A DNA stretch of 64,000 bases from Pseudomonas putida (GTDB lineage Bacteria; Pseudomonadota; Gammaproteobacteria; Pseudomonadales; Pseudomonadaceae). Below, one piece after another: positions 45,219-54,091 of the stretch; the stretch's first letter is position 1; each line of letters opens with the position of its first letter. Location of the stretch: the NCBI RefSeq assembly GCF_002906855.1, contig NZ_MINI01000028.1, positions 1,302,001 to 1,366,000 of the forward strand, read 5' to 3'. Position numbers and translations under genes: made by a program. The notes beneath the pieces were generated by a model. It did not search any database, was not told the DNA's origin, and saw only the letters and a list, made by a program, of their open reading frames with translations.

Positions 45219-46562
45219 ATGACCACCGCCGCCCACCGCTCGCACGCCGAGCTCCTCCAGGGCATCGACCAGATCGAATGCGTCACCCCCGACCTCAACG
45301 GCGTTCCCCGCGGCAAGGTGATGACCGCCGAGGGCTTCCTCGAAGGCCGCCGCCTGCAGATGGCCCGGGGAGTGCTGCTGCAATGCATCATGGGCGGCTA
45401 CCCGCCGGCGCGTTTCTACGGCAGTGACGACGGCGACCTGGCGCTGGTGGCGGAGCCTGCGCAGATTCACCGCCTGCCGTGGAGCGAGGAGGGCCTGGCG
45501 CTGGCCATCTGTGACGCCAACGAGCTCGATGGCCGGCCTTCCGGGCTGTCCACGCGGGGGCAGCTCAAGGCGGTGATCGCCCGCTACGCCGCCCTTGGCC
45601 TGGCGCCGGTGGTGGCGACTGAGCTGGAGTTCTTTGTCTTCGCCCCCAACACCGACCCGCAGCAACCCTTCCTGCCACCCGTTGGCAAGGATGGTCGCCG
45701 CGAGCTTGGCCATTCGGCGTTCAGCGTCAATTCCAACAATGGCCTGCGCCCGTTCTTCCAGGAGGTCTACCAGTGCATGGCGGCCCTGGGCCTGCCACGC
45801 GACACTTTCATGCACGAAATGGGCGTGAGCCAGTTCGAGATCAATCTGTTGCACGGCGATCCGCTGCTGCTGGCCGACCAGACCTTCCTGTTCAAGCACC
45901 TGCTCAAGGAAGTGGCACTCAAGCATGGCCTGAGCGTGGTATGCATGGCCAAGCCGTTGGCGCACACTCCGGGCAGCTCCATGCACATTCACCAGAGCGT
46001 GGTGGAGACCGCCAGCGGGCGCAACGTGTTCAGCGATGAACAAGGGCAGCCGACCGACACCTTCTACCACTTCATCGGCGGCCAGCAGGCGTGCATGGCC
46101 GACTTCACGGCGCTGTTCGCGCCCAACGTGAACTCCTACCAACGGCTGTGCCACCCCTACGCCTCGCCGAACAATGCCTGCTGGTCCGAGGACAACCGCG
46201 CTGCCGGCCTGCGCATTCCGGCCAGTGCCCCGGTGGCGCGGCGGGTCGAGAACCGCCTTCCGGGTGCCGACGCCAACCCCTACCTGGCCATCGCTGCCAG
46301 CCTGGCCGCCGGCCTGCACGGCATCGAGCAACGCCTGCAGCCCGCCCCGGCGATCCAGGGCGAGTTCGAGGTGCCGGAGCACCTGAGCCTGCCGTGCACC
46401 CTGCATGCGGCCCTCGAACGCCTCAAGCGCAGCGTCCTGGCGCGGGAACTGTTTGGTAACGAGTTCATTGAAGGCTACCTCGCCAGCAAGACCCTGGAGC
46501 TGACGGATTTCTTCAATGAGATCACCCCGTGGGAGAGGCGTGTGCTGGCTGCGCAGGCCTGA
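45219..46562 (+). CDS. glutamine synthetase family protein (PuuA/PauA-like)
   Basis: 447 residues of the GS fold class that joins glutamate to amines (gamma-glutamylpolyamine synthetase type) or similar. Motifs: VATELEFFVF (metal Glu pair), MGVSQFEINLLHGD, GSSMHIHQSV, and NRAAGLRIPASAP followed by ENRLPGADANPYLAIAA. ATG 45219 has AAGGA eight bases upstream; the longer frame has no site. It lies between bkdR and an MFS transporter rather than in a polyamine cluster, so the substrate is open. True nitrogen-assimilation GlnA is unlikely, since the adenylylation segment is missing. Confidence 0.85.
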   Translation: MTTAAHRSHAELLQGIDQIECVTPDLNGVPRGKVMTAEGFLEGRRLQMARGVLLQCIMGGYPPARFYGSDDGDLALVAEPAQIHRLPWSEEGLALAICDANELDGRPSGLSTRGQLKAVIARYAALGLAPVVATELEFFVFAPNTDPQQPFLPPVGKDGRRELGHSAFSVNSNNGLRPFFQEVYQCMAALGLPRDTFMHEMGVSQFEINLLHGDPLLLADQTFLFKHLLKEVALKHGLSVVCMAKPLAHTPGSSMHIHQSVVETASGRNVFSDEQGQPTDTFYHFIGGQQACMADFTALFAPNVNSYQRLCHPYASPNNACWSEDNRAAGLRIPASAPVARRVENRLPGADANPYLAIAASLAAGLHGIEQRLQPAPAIQGEFEVPEHLSLPCTLHAALERLKRSVLARELFGNEFIEGYLASKTLELTDFFNEITPWERRVLAAQA

Positions 46563-46692
46563 TCGCGACACAACCGCTACTGGACGCGCCCTTGTCTGGC
46601 TATTTGTCTGGCAGGGGACTGCGCCGTGGCCATTTTGCTTTTATGCTTGCCAGCAAGCCAACGCCACCTGACCAGGGAGTTCGACGGGACGT

Positions 46693-48036
46693 ATGCGAAA
46701 CATCTGGAAGCCCTTTCAGTCGTTGTATTTCGCCGCCTTGATGATGTTGATCGGCTCAGGCCTGCTCAGTACCTATCTGGCGCTGCGCCTGGCGGCCGAT
46801 CATGTCGACAGCCTGTGGGTCGGTGCCTTGATGGCAGCCAACTATTTCGGCCTGGCCGTGGGCGGCAAGGTCGGCCACCGGCTGATCGGCCGGGTCGGGC
46901 ACATTCGGGCCTATGCGACATGCGCCGGTATCGTCTGTGCGGCGGTGCTCGGGCATGGCATGACCAGCTGGTTGCCGGTGTGGGTCGGGCTGCGGATGAT
47001 CGTCGGCCTCGGCATGATGTGCCAATACATGGTCATCGAGAGCTGGCTCAACGAACAGGCCGAGGCCAAGCACCGCGGTGCGGTGTTCAGTGGCTACATG
47101 ATCGCGTCCTACCTTGGCCTGGTGCTCGGCCAGCTGATCCTGGTGGTGCACCCGCAGCTCGGCCCGGAACTGCTGATGCTGGTGGCCATGTGCTTTGCCC
47201 TTTGCCTGGTGCCGGTGGCGATGACCCGGCGCATCCACCCGGCGCCCCTGCGCCCGGCGCCGATGGAGCCGAAATTCTTCATCAAGCGGGTGCCGCAGTC
47301 GCTCAGCACGGTGCTGGGTTCAGGCTTGATCGTCGGTTCGTTCTACGGCTTGGCGCCGCTGTACGCCTCCAGCCAGGGCATGACGACCGAGCAGATCGGT
47401 CTGTTCATGGGCTGCTGCATTTTTGCCGGGCTGCTGGTGCAGTGGCCGCTGGGCTGGTTGTCCGACCGCTACGACCGTGCGGTGCTGATCCGCAGCGTTG
47501 CGGTGGGCCTGGCACTGGCTTCGGCACCGCTGGCGTTCCTGCCGAGCGTGCCGCTGGAGGTGCTGTTCGGCATCGGCTTCGTGATTTCGCTGCTGCAGTT
47601 CTGCCTCTATCCCTTGGCTGTGGCGTTTTCCAATGACCACGTCGAGAGCGAGCGGCGGGTATCGCTGACCGCCATGCTGCTGGTCACTTATGGCGTGGGT
47701 GCCTGTATCGGGCCACTGGCGGCAGGGGTGCTGATGAAGGTGCTGGGAGCGCAGATGCTGTATGCGTTCTTCGCGTTCTTTGCCCTGGTGCTGGTGTGGC
47801 GCATCCGGCCGAAGGCGGTTACTGGGCTGCACCAGGTGCAGGATGCGCCGCTGGGTCACGTGGCCATGCCGGCGGCCGGTTCGCCACTGTCGGCGGCGCT
47901 TGACCCGCGGGTTGATGAGCAGACCGTGCAGGAGGTGATGCAGGCACCGGTGGCTGCTGAGGATACCGAGGATGATCAGAAGGCTGAGCCGGTTGCCGAG
48001 GCTCGGCCCGAGGATGAGGTCAGTAAGTCGGTTTGA
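46693..48036 (+). CDS. MFS transporter, YcaD-like
   Basis: 447 residues with 12 predicted membrane helices (first AALMMLIGSGLLSTYLALRL) and the YcaD-type segment MVIESWLNEQAEAKHRGAVF between helices 4 and 5. A long acidic tail (about 390-447, ending in DQKAEPVAEARPEDEVSKSV) is not part of the transport fold. Substrate unknown. It follows the GS-like gene by 130 bases in which I see no other gene. Confidence 0.85.
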   Translation: MRNIWKPFQSLYFAALMMLIGSGLLSTYLALRLAADHVDSLWVGALMAANYFGLAVGGKVGHRLIGRVGHIRAYATCAGIVCAAVLGHGMTSWLPVWVGLRMIVGLGMMCQYMVIESWLNEQAEAKHRGAVFSGYMIASYLGLVLGQLILVVHPQLGPELLMLVAMCFALCLVPVAMTRRIHPAPLRPAPMEPKFFIKRVPQSLSTVLGSGLIVGSFYGLAPLYASSQGMTTEQIGLFMGCCIFAGLLVQWPLGWLSDRYDRAVLIRSVAVGLALASAPLAFLPSVPLEVLFGIGFVISLLQFCLYPLAVAFSNDHVESERRVSLTAMLLVTYGVGACIGPLAAGVLMKVLGAQMLYAFFAFFALVLVWRIRPKAVTGLHQVQDAPLGHVAMPAAGSPLSAALDPRVDEQTVQEVMQAPVAAEDTEDDQKAEPVAEARPEDEVSKSV

Positions 48037-48042
48037 GCCTGT

Positions 48043-48126
48043 GCCGGCCTTTTCGCGGGACAAGCCCGCTCTTACAGGGTATCGCGGACTCTGTAGGATC
48101 GGGCTTGTCCCGCGAAGAGGCCGGGG
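48043..48126. repeat. REP doublet (REPIN) of P. putida type
   Basis: GCCGGCCTTTTCGCGGGACA with its inverted partner TGTCCCGCGAAGAGGCCGG flank a short centre containing GTATCGCGGA. The half unit (cleared as CCGGCCTCTTCGCGGG) is the common P. putida REP. It sits between convergent genes. Confidence 0.85.
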
Positions 48127-48145
48127 CAGGAGAAACGCAATCAAA

Positions 48146-48168
48146 AACGCCACCCGATGGGTGGCGTT
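48146..48168 (-). terminator. terminator after ycgR
   Basis: 10 bp stem (48146-48155 with 48159-48168), 3-base loop; on the minus strand it is followed by TTTTTGATTG. It could also stop leftover transcripts from the plus strand. Confidence 0.75.
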
Positions 48169-48186
48169 CTTGTATTGGCAGGCGAC

Positions 48187-48930
48187 TCAGTAGTCGTCCT
48201 TGTCGAACCGCCGTGCTTCACGCTGCAGCTGGTAGACAAAACTTTCGATCTTGCGTTGTGCCTGGCCATTGAGGTTATGGAAGCGCACACCAGCGAAGGT
48301 GGTGTTGATCCGCTCTTCATAATGCAGGTGGCGCAGCTCGACCATGGTGTCCACCAGGCCCAGCGGGTTGCTGGCCTTGAAGCGCTCGTACACCTGGCCC
48401 AGTTGCAGGCAGTCCTCGACGTTACCTTCGAAGCGCAGCTTGCAGCCGGTGGCAGAGATGTCCAGCAATTTTCCGCGCAGGGCACCGTTACCCTTGAGGA
48501 AGCTGCCGTCGAGAATGATGTCGACCAGTTGCGAAAGCTTCAGCGCGGCGCGGAAGGCGTTGCGACGCTGGTGGTAGGTCATCTCTTCCGGCATCGCGCC
48601 ACGGTAGCAGCGGTGGCCGTCGACTTCGCTGATCTTCAGTTCCTGATTGCATTCCCAGGCGATGCGCACGCCGTCGTGGAAGCCTTCGACGCGGAACGGT
48701 TCGCCGTTCTCGATGAATTTTTCGCCATCGCGCGGGATCATTTCGTCCAGCGCCAGGGTATTGCTGTCACGGTCCACGTGTACCACGTAGCTCTGGAACC
48801 GCTGGCTGCGCTCATGGAAGGTGATGATCAGCGGATCATGGCTCTCTTGTAGCTGGCGCAGGTTGGCCGCGATCTCCAAGGGCGTGTTCAGCACCTTCGG
48901 CGGTTGCGGGGCATCGGCTTCATTGAACAC
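48187..48930 (-). CDS. ycgR: flagellar brake protein YcgR (PilZ)
   Basis: 247 residues. The YcgR N-terminal domain (about 15-115) is followed by a PilZ domain with the c-di-GMP motifs RRNAFR (about 121-126) and [11 protein letters not shown] (about 157-167). When c-di-GMP is high it slows the flagellar motor. It is third behind flgM and flgN on the minus strand, 80 bases after flgN, so the FliA promoter before flgM may drive it. Confidence 0.93.
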   Translation of the reverse strand: MFNEADAPQPPKVLNTPLEIAANLRQLQESHDPLIITFHERSQRFQSYVVHVDRDSNTLALDEMIPRDGEKFIENGEPFRVEGFHDGVRIAWECNQELKISEVDGHRCYRGAMPEEMTYHQRRNAFRAALKLSQLVDIILDGSFLKGNGALRGKLLDISATGCKLRFEGNVEDCLQLGQVYERFKASNPLGLVDTMVELRHLHYEERINTTFAGVRFHNLNGQAQRKIESFVYQLQREARRFDKDDY

Positions 48931-49010
48931 GGGTTTTCAATCTCCAGGCAAAAACGACACACGCAAGTAACGGCATTTTGCCAGTATGTTCTGTGCCTTG
49001 ATAGAAGTAA

Positions 49011-49478
49011 TCACACTTGGCTGAGCGCCCGGGGCTTGGCAAGTGGTGAAGTGGCGCCACGGCTGTCGTAGAGCGACGGTGCTTCGCCACCCTGAAGGAT
49101 TCTGATCTGGTTGGCCGTGACGTGTTGCTGCACCTGGATGATCCGGCCATTGGTCTCGTTGACCTTCTGGCAGGCATCCATCAACTGGGTCAGCACATCG
49201 AGCTGCTGCAGGATCAGCTCGCCGTTGTCCGACTGAGCCGCCAATGCCTGCACCCCGGCGCGGTTGGCGCTCAGGCCAAGGCTGGTGAGCAGGTTGTTGC
49301 GGCGCATGCCTTGCTGCTCGAGCAGGACGATCAGCGACTGCTTGCGGGCCAGAATACCCTCCAGCGGCGCCATGTCGCGACCGTGCAGGGCTACTGACTC
49401 CTGCTGGAGCAGGTCGAGCAGTTCCTGGGTCGGTGCGATGTCGTCTTCGATCAGTTGCAGCAAAGTGATGTCGTGCAT
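49011..49478 (-). CDS. flgN: flagellar export chaperone FlgN
   Basis: 155 residues, mostly helical, family FlgN: LLDLLQQESVALHGRDMAPL and LTQLMDACQKVNETNGRIIQ. It escorts the hook-filament proteins FlgK and FlgL, encoded at the right end of this window, to the export gate. It lies 50 bases after flgM. Confidence 0.92.
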   Translation of the reverse strand: MHDITLLQLIEDDIAPTQELLDLLQQESVALHGRDMAPLEGILARKQSLIVLLEQQGMRRNNLLTSLGLSANRAGVQALAAQSDNGELILQQLDVLTQLMDACQKVNETNGRIIQVQQHVTANQIRILQGGEAPSLYDSRGATSPLAKPRALSQV

Positions 49479-49528
49479 GGCTAACTCTTGGCTTTACATA
49501 GCGTCCGTGAAGTCAGCGCGACGAACGG

Positions 49529-49843
49529 TCAGCGCTGGGCTTCGAAATCGAGCAGTTTGCTGGCGACACGGCCGGCATCGACCTGGTAGCTGCCGTCTGC
49601 GATCGCCTGTTTCAACTGCGCCACGCGGGCACTGTTGACGACGGGCTGGTCGCGCAGCTTGTCGCTGACCTTTTGCAACTGCTGGGCCTCTTGGCTGAGG
49701 TGTACCGCTTCTCCGCTGGCGCTGGCGCTTTTTGGCACTTCTTGGGTTTCGCCGGTTTTTTCGGCGTTGCCGGACGTGGCGTTGCCACGAACGCCGCCCG
49801 TGATGGACGGAGAGTTATTCAAACGACTGAAGTCGATGACCAT
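49529..49843 (-). CDS. flgM: anti-sigma-28 factor FlgM
   Basis: 104 residues. Unordered N-terminal half, then the sigma-binding C-terminal part with [20 protein letters not shown] and [12 protein letters not shown], typical of FlgM. It holds FliA until the hook is finished and FlgM is secreted. A sigma-28 promoter lies upstream, giving feedback. Confidence 0.93.
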   Translation of the reverse strand: MVIDFSRLNNSPSITGGVRGNATSGNAEKTGETQEVPKSASASGEAVHLSQEAQQLQKVSDKLRDQPVVNSARVAQLKQAIADGSYQVDAGRVASKLLDFEAQR

Positions 49844-49879
49844 GATCAGAAACCTCTGGGTATTTGGACGCTTGCCTTG

Positions 49880-49906
49880 TTTTCGGCCAACCCGAAAGAA
49901 ACTTTA
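49880..49906 (-). promoter_or_regulatory. sigma-28 (FliA) promoter of flgM
   Basis: Minus strand TAAA (49906-49903), 15 bases, GCCGAAAA (49887-49880). This differs by one base from the TAAA-N15-GCCGATAA consensus. It lies 37 bases before the flgM start. Confidence 0.8.
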
Positions 49907-49994
49907 GGCACAAATGCTTAGCCGCCTGTCAGCAAGCTCGCGAACCCGTTTCTGGCACAGTTTAGGAAAAGCAGTTGCACACCGCCAGCGCAAT

Positions 49995-50747
49995 CTACAT
50001 GGCGACCTCAACCTGACCGGGGCCAGTGACCCGGGCCTTGACCACTCGCTGCGAATTGAGGTTGCGCACGCGGATCTGCTCGCCTTGGCCGCCCTTGGTC
50101 AAGGCTTCGCCCGGCATGCGCACGCTCAAGGGGCCGCTGCGTGCGGTGATCACCACATGGTCGCCCTTGCGCACCACCTCGGCTTGCTCCAGGTGCTGTG
50201 CCGTGAGCACCTGGTCCAGCACCGTCGGTCGCACCATCTTCATGCCCACCGCCTGGTCGAGGTCGGTAAGGAAGCCCTGGGTCAGCGTACCGACGTCGCG
50301 CTCGCGCAGGGCCACGTCATTTTCGCCAACGACGTTGTCGCGCTTGAGCGGGCGGGTCACCACCACCACGTCGCGGAACAGCTTCACCGTTGCCGGCACG
50401 AAGATGGTCCACGGTGCGCTACCGTCACAGCGCACCCGTACGGTCACCCGGCCCAGCGGCTGCGCCGGGCTCTCCAGCGAGGCGTCCAGCTGCTGGCTGC
50501 ACAGCGGCATGCGCAGGCGTGGGTCGAGCGGGTTGACCTGGATTTCGTAGCGCCCAGGGGTCTGGGTGGTGGCCAGGTAGTCCTCGACACTGAATTCAAG
50601 AAACCCTTGGGTGACACCGATAAGCTGTTCAGGCAAGGTAACCGCGTCCGCCAGCGTGCGAACGCCGGGTGCCAGCAGGCACAGCACGGCGAGCGTGCCG
50701 CTCAGCAGGTGCGTCAGTCGTCGGAAATTTGTCGTTTTCGTGTACAT
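49995..50747 (-). CDS. flgA: flagellar P-ring chaperone FlgA
   Basis: 250 residues with a signal peptide (LTHLLSGTLAVLCLLAPGV) and the SAF/beta-clip domain in the C-terminal half (VARRPLK-like segment VVVTRPLKRDNVVGENDVAL and GDHVVITARSGPLSVRMPGE). It helps FlgI assemble in the periplasm. ATG 50747 gives a proper signal peptide; the longer frame upstream overlaps the cheV control region. Confidence 0.92.
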   Translation of the reverse strand: MYTKTTNFRRLTHLLSGTLAVLCLLAPGVRTLADAVTLPEQLIGVTQGFLEFSVEDYLATTQTPGRYEIQVNPLDPRLRMPLCSQQLDASLESPAQPLGRVTVRVRCDGSAPWTIFVPATVKLFRDVVVVTRPLKRDNVVGENDVALRERDVGTLTQGFLTDLDQAVGMKMVRPTVLDQVLTAQHLEQAEVVRKGDHVVITARSGPLSVRMPGEALTKGGQGEQIRVRNLNSQRVVKARVTGPGQVEVAM

Positions 50748-50825
50748 GGCGCTCAAAAAAGCAAAGCCCGTGCCGACTTGGTGACTACGTGGCACCAAAA
50801 AGGCAGATCGCATAAGGAGTCAGGC

Positions 50826-51755
50826 ATGGCGGGGGTAATGGATTCAGTCAACCAGCGCACGCAGCTGGTTGGGCAGAATCGCCTGGAGTTGCTGCTGTTC
50901 CGTCTCAACGGGGCGCAGCTTTACGGCATCAACGTGTTCAAGGTTCGCGAAGTGCTGCAGTGCCCGGAGCTGACCGTGCTGCCCAAGTCGCACCCGGTGG
51001 TGCGAGGCGTGGCCAACATTCGCGGGGCGACCATCCCGATCCTCGACCTGTCGATGGCGACCGGGCTGCCGGGGTTGCAGGAAGAAACGCGTAACAGTTT
51101 CGTGATCATCACCGAGTACAACACCAAGACTCAGGGCTTTCTGGTGCACTCGGTCGAGCGCATCGTCAACATGAACTGGGAAGAGATTCATCCGCCACCC
51201 AAGGGCACGGGTCGCGACCACTACCTGACCGCCGTCACCCGGGTCGACAACCGTATGGTCGAGATCATCGACGTGGAGAAGGTGCTGGCCGAAGTGGCGC
51301 CGTCGTCCGAGTCGGTGTCTGCCGGCGTGGTCGATGCCGAGGTGCAGGACAAGGCCACGCTGCTGCGGGTGCTGACTGTCGACGATTCGTCGGTAGCGCG
51401 CAAGCAGGTCAGCCGCTGCCTGCAGACGGTAGGTGTGGACGTTGTGGCGCTCAACGATGGCCGACAGGCCCTGGACTACCTGCGCAAGCTGGTCGACGAG
51501 GGCAAGAAGCCGGAGGAAGAGTTCCTGATGATGATTTCCGACATTGAAATGCCGGAAATGGACGGCTATACGCTTACCGCAGAGATCCGCAGCGACCCGC
51601 GTATGCAAAAATTGCACATCTGCCTGCATACTTCGTTGTCCGGAGTGTTCAACCAGGCGATGGTCAAGAAGGTCGGGGCCGATGACTTCCTGGCCAAGTT
51701 CAAGCCGGACGACCTGGCCCAGCGCGTGGTCGACCGGATCAAGGCAGCGCATTGA
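50826..51755 (+). CDS. cheV: chemotaxis coupling protein CheV
   Basis: 309 residues: a CheW-like domain (about 15-160, LLLFRLNGAQLYGINVFKVR and GVANIRGATIPILDL) fused to a receiver domain (about 175-305) with the phospho-acceptor Asp in SDIEMPEMDGY. It links receptors to CheA and tunes the signal. ATG 50826 has AAGGAG at 50814-50819. cheR follows after 51 bases. Confidence 0.94.
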   Translation: MAGVMDSVNQRTQLVGQNRLELLLFRLNGAQLYGINVFKVREVLQCPELTVLPKSHPVVRGVANIRGATIPILDLSMATGLPGLQEETRNSFVIITEYNTKTQGFLVHSVERIVNMNWEEIHPPPKGTGRDHYLTAVTRVDNRMVEIIDVEKVLAEVAPSSESVSAGVVDAEVQDKATLLRVLTVDDSSVARKQVSRCLQTVGVDVVALNDGRQALDYLRKLVDEGKKPEEEFLMMISDIEMPEMDGYTLTAEIRSDPRMQKLHICLHTSLSGVFNQAMVKKVGADDFLAKFKPDDLAQRVVDRIKAAH

Positions 51756-51806
51756 AGCAGCCGGGGGCATGCTCCCGGCACCAGTGATTGAAAAGAGGCG
51801 GCAGTA

Positions 51807-52634
51807 GTGTCTACGGGTAATTTGGAGTTCGAACAGTTCAGGGTCTTCCTGGAAAAAGCCTGTGGCATCCTGCTGGGCGAGAATAAGCAGTACCTGGTTT
51901 CCAGCCGTCTCAACAAGCTGATGGAACAGCAGGGCATCAAGAGCCTGGGCGAGCTGGTGCAGCGCATCCAGACCCAGCCGCGGGGCGGCCTGCGCGAACA
52001 GGTGGTGGATGCGATGACCACCAACGAGACCCTGTGGTTTCGCGATACCTATCCGTTCGAAGTGCTGAAGAACAAGGTTATTCCCGAATTCATCAGGAAC
52101 AACCCCGGGCAGCGCCTGCGCATGTGGTCGGCAGCCTGTTCGTCGGGCCAGGAGCCGTACTCGATCTCGATGGCCATCGATGAGTTCGAGCGCAGCAACC
52201 TGGGCCAGTTGAAGATGGGCGCGCAGATCGTTGCCACCGACCTGTCCGGCTCGATGCTGACCAATTGCAAGACCGGTGAGTACGACAGCCTGGCGATTGC
52301 CCGTGGCCTGTCCCAGGAGCGCCTGCAGCGTTATTTCGACACCAAGGCGCCGGGGCGCTGGGCGGTCAAGCCGGCCATCCGCAGCCGTGTCGAGTTCCGG
52401 TCGTTCAACCTGCTCGACAGCTATGCGAGCCTGGGCAAGTTCGACATCGTGTTCTGCCGCAATGTGCTGATCTACTTCTCGGCACAGGTGAAGAAGGACA
52501 TCCTGCTGCGTATCCACAGCACCCTGAAGCCCGGGGGCTACCTGTTCCTCGGTGCCTCGGAGGCGTTGAACGGGTTGCCGGACCACTATCAGATGGTCCA
52601 GTGCAGCCCGGGGATCATCTACCAGGCCAAGTGA
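51807..52634 (+). CDS. cheR: chemoreceptor methyltransferase CheR
   Basis: 275 residues; uses SAM to methylate receptor glutamates. The N-terminal helical domain is followed by the SAM site MWSAACSSGQEPYSISM (about 110-126), DLSGSML and FDIVFCRNVLIYF. GTG start at 51807. Pair cheV-cheR upstream of flgB is usual in Pseudomonas. Confidence 0.94.
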   Translation: MSTGNLEFEQFRVFLEKACGILLGENKQYLVSSRLNKLMEQQGIKSLGELVQRIQTQPRGGLREQVVDAMTTNETLWFRDTYPFEVLKNKVIPEFIRNNPGQRLRMWSAACSSGQEPYSISMAIDEFERSNLGQLKMGAQIVATDLSGSMLTNCKTGEYDSLAIARGLSQERLQRYFDTKAPGRWAVKPAIRSRVEFRSFNLLDSYASLGKFDIVFCRNVLIYFSAQVKKDILLRIHSTLKPGGYLFLGASEALNGLPDHYQMVQCSPGIIYQAK

Positions 52635-52642
52635 CCGAATAG

Positions 52643-52673
52643 GGCCGGCAGCGAAAGTTGCCGGCCTTTTTTT
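52643..52673 (+). terminator. terminator after cheR
   Basis: 8 bp stem (52643-52650 with 52659-52666), 8-base loop, seven T. Standard rho-independent form. Confidence 0.9.
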
Positions 52674-52711
52674 GAGCGCTCGCCACAGCATTTTTTAACG
52701 TCGGTGAGATC

Positions 52712-52925
52712 GAGCGCCGCCCGCGCAGCGCATCGCGAGCTTTGCTCGCTCCTACGTTTGTTTCGGGCCAATTATTTCTGTGGGATTTGCGCGCGTAGCC
52801 TTGGCGCATGACGCGATATCGCGTCGTACCAACAAGGCGGTCGCGCGCGCCCGTCACAGGCATTACTGTCCCGAAACAAACGTAGGAGCGAGCAAAGCTC
52901 GCGATGCGCCGCGCGGGCGGCGCTC
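52712..52925. repeat. inverted-repeat element, copy 2
   Basis: 59-base arms (52712-52770 and 52867-52925) around a 96-base centre. The centre aligns well with the reverse complement of the copy 1 centre, so the two copies lie in opposite orientation. It stands between the cheR terminator and the flgB control region, with no protein coded. Confidence 0.85.
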
Positions 52926-53157
52926 GATCTGTGCATCAACTCAGAACACGAGACAAGCACCTGGCAGCCCTCACCCAATCTCCCGGCAAGAAAGGGCAAG
53001 GTCAGGAAAATACTGACGTCAATTTTTTGTTTTGCCGCTTCTGCCACCCTGCAATTGCCGCTTTCGCTTCGCCAGGCGGAAGCACTTTGCCGCTTTTCTG
53101 GCATCGCGCCATCAGCCTTCGGTGCTACGCCCCAGCATTTCCGGGGTTTCGAGAATG
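52926..53157 (+). promoter_or_regulatory. region upstream of the flgB promoter with direct repeats
   Basis: No gene. TTGCCGCTT occurs three times (53032-53040, 53055-53063, 53087-53095), 63 to 126 bases before the sigma-54 promoter, where enhancer sites usually lie. The palindrome TGACGTCA is at 53014-53021. A role for FleQ or FleR is inferred from position only. Confidence 0.4.
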
Positions 53158-53173
53158 TGGCACAGCCCTTGCT
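53158..53173 (+). promoter_or_regulatory. sigma-54 promoter of flgB
   Basis: TGGCAC (53158-53163), five bases, TTGCT (53169-53173): a full match to TGGCAC-N5-TTGC(A/T). The start near 53184 gives a leader of about 38 bases. Confidence 0.88.
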
Positions 53174-53221
53174 ATACCTTGCTCAACGATATTCCGGCCA
53201 ACCTTCGAAGGTTTTCCCGAC

Positions 53222-53629
53222 ATGAGCATCAGTTTCGACAAGGCGCTTGGCATTCACGAAAAGGCACTGGGCTTCCGCGCCCAGCGCGCCGAAGTGCTGG
53301 CCAACAACATCGCCAACGCCGACACGCCCAACTACAAGGCGCGTGACATGGACTTCTCTTCGGTGCTCGCCGCCGAGAGCCAGAAGCAGCAAAGCGGCCG
53401 CTTCGCCATGGACCGTACCAATAGCCGCCACATCGAGGCCGAAGGCCTGGCGATGGCTGACGACTCGCTGCAGTACCGCGTGCCCACCCAGCCGTCGATC
53501 GACCAGAACACCGTGGACGCCCAGATCGAGCAATCGAACTACACGGAAAACGCCATCGGCTTCCAGGCCAGCTTCACCTTGCTCAACAGTAAATTCAAAG
53601 GGCTGGTTTCGGCCCTGCGCGGAGAGTAA
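53222..53629 (+). CDS. flgB: flagellar proximal rod protein FlgB
   Basis: 135 residues. Typical rod-protein N terminus with RAEVLANNIANADTPNYKARD and C-terminal hydrophobic heptads (IGFQASFTLLNSKFKGLVSA). ATG 53222 matches the family start; the longer open frame upstream is in the control region. First of flgBCDE. Confidence 0.95.
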   Translation: MSISFDKALGIHEKALGFRAQRAEVLANNIANADTPNYKARDMDFSSVLAAESQKQQSGRFAMDRTNSRHIEAEGLAMADDSLQYRVPTQPSIDQNTVDAQIEQSNYTENAIGFQASFTLLNSKFKGLVSALRGE

Positions 53630-53632
53630 TTC

Positions 53633-54076
53633 ATGTCCCTTTCCAGTGTTTTCAACATTGCCGGCAGCGGCATGAGCGCGCAGAACACCCGCCTCAACAC
53701 CGTTGCCTCGAACATCGCCAACGCCGAAACCGTGTCGTCGAGCATCGACCAGACCTACCGTGCGCGCCACCCGGTGTTCGCCACCACCTTTCAGAACGCG
53801 CAGAGCGGTGTCAGCCAGTCGCTGTTCGAGGACCAGGGCGAGGCGGGGCAGGGCGTGCAGGTCAAGGGCATCGTCGAAGACCAGAGCAATCTGGAGGCGC
53901 GCTACGAGCCGAATCACCCGGCGGCGAACAAGGACGGCTACGTCTACTACCCGAACGTCAACGTGGTCGAGGAGATGGCTGACATGATCTCCGCCAGCCG
54001 TGCGTTCCAGACCAACGCCGAGCTGATGAACACCGCCAAGAACATGATGCAGAAAGTTCTGACCCTGGGTCAGTGA
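53633..54076 (+). CDS. flgC: flagellar proximal rod protein FlgC
   Basis: 147 residues: SGMSAQNTRLNTVASNIANA at the N terminus and YVYYPNVNVVEEMADMISAS, then a C-terminal helix (ELMNTAKNMMQKVLTLGQ). Three bases after flgB, so coupled. Confidence 0.95.
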   Translation: MSLSSVFNIAGSGMSAQNTRLNTVASNIANAETVSSSIDQTYRARHPVFATTFQNAQSGVSQSLFEDQGEAGQGVQVKGIVEDQSNLEARYEPNHPAANKDGYVYYPNVNVVEEMADMISASRAFQTNAELMNTAKNMMQKVLTLGQ

Positions 54077-54091
54077 TAAGGAAGCCGGACC

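Noticed and set aside
52772..53104. Small open frames inside the inverted-repeat element copies
   Set aside because: Both strands and several frames stay open by composition; no ribosome site and no conserved product between the two copies.
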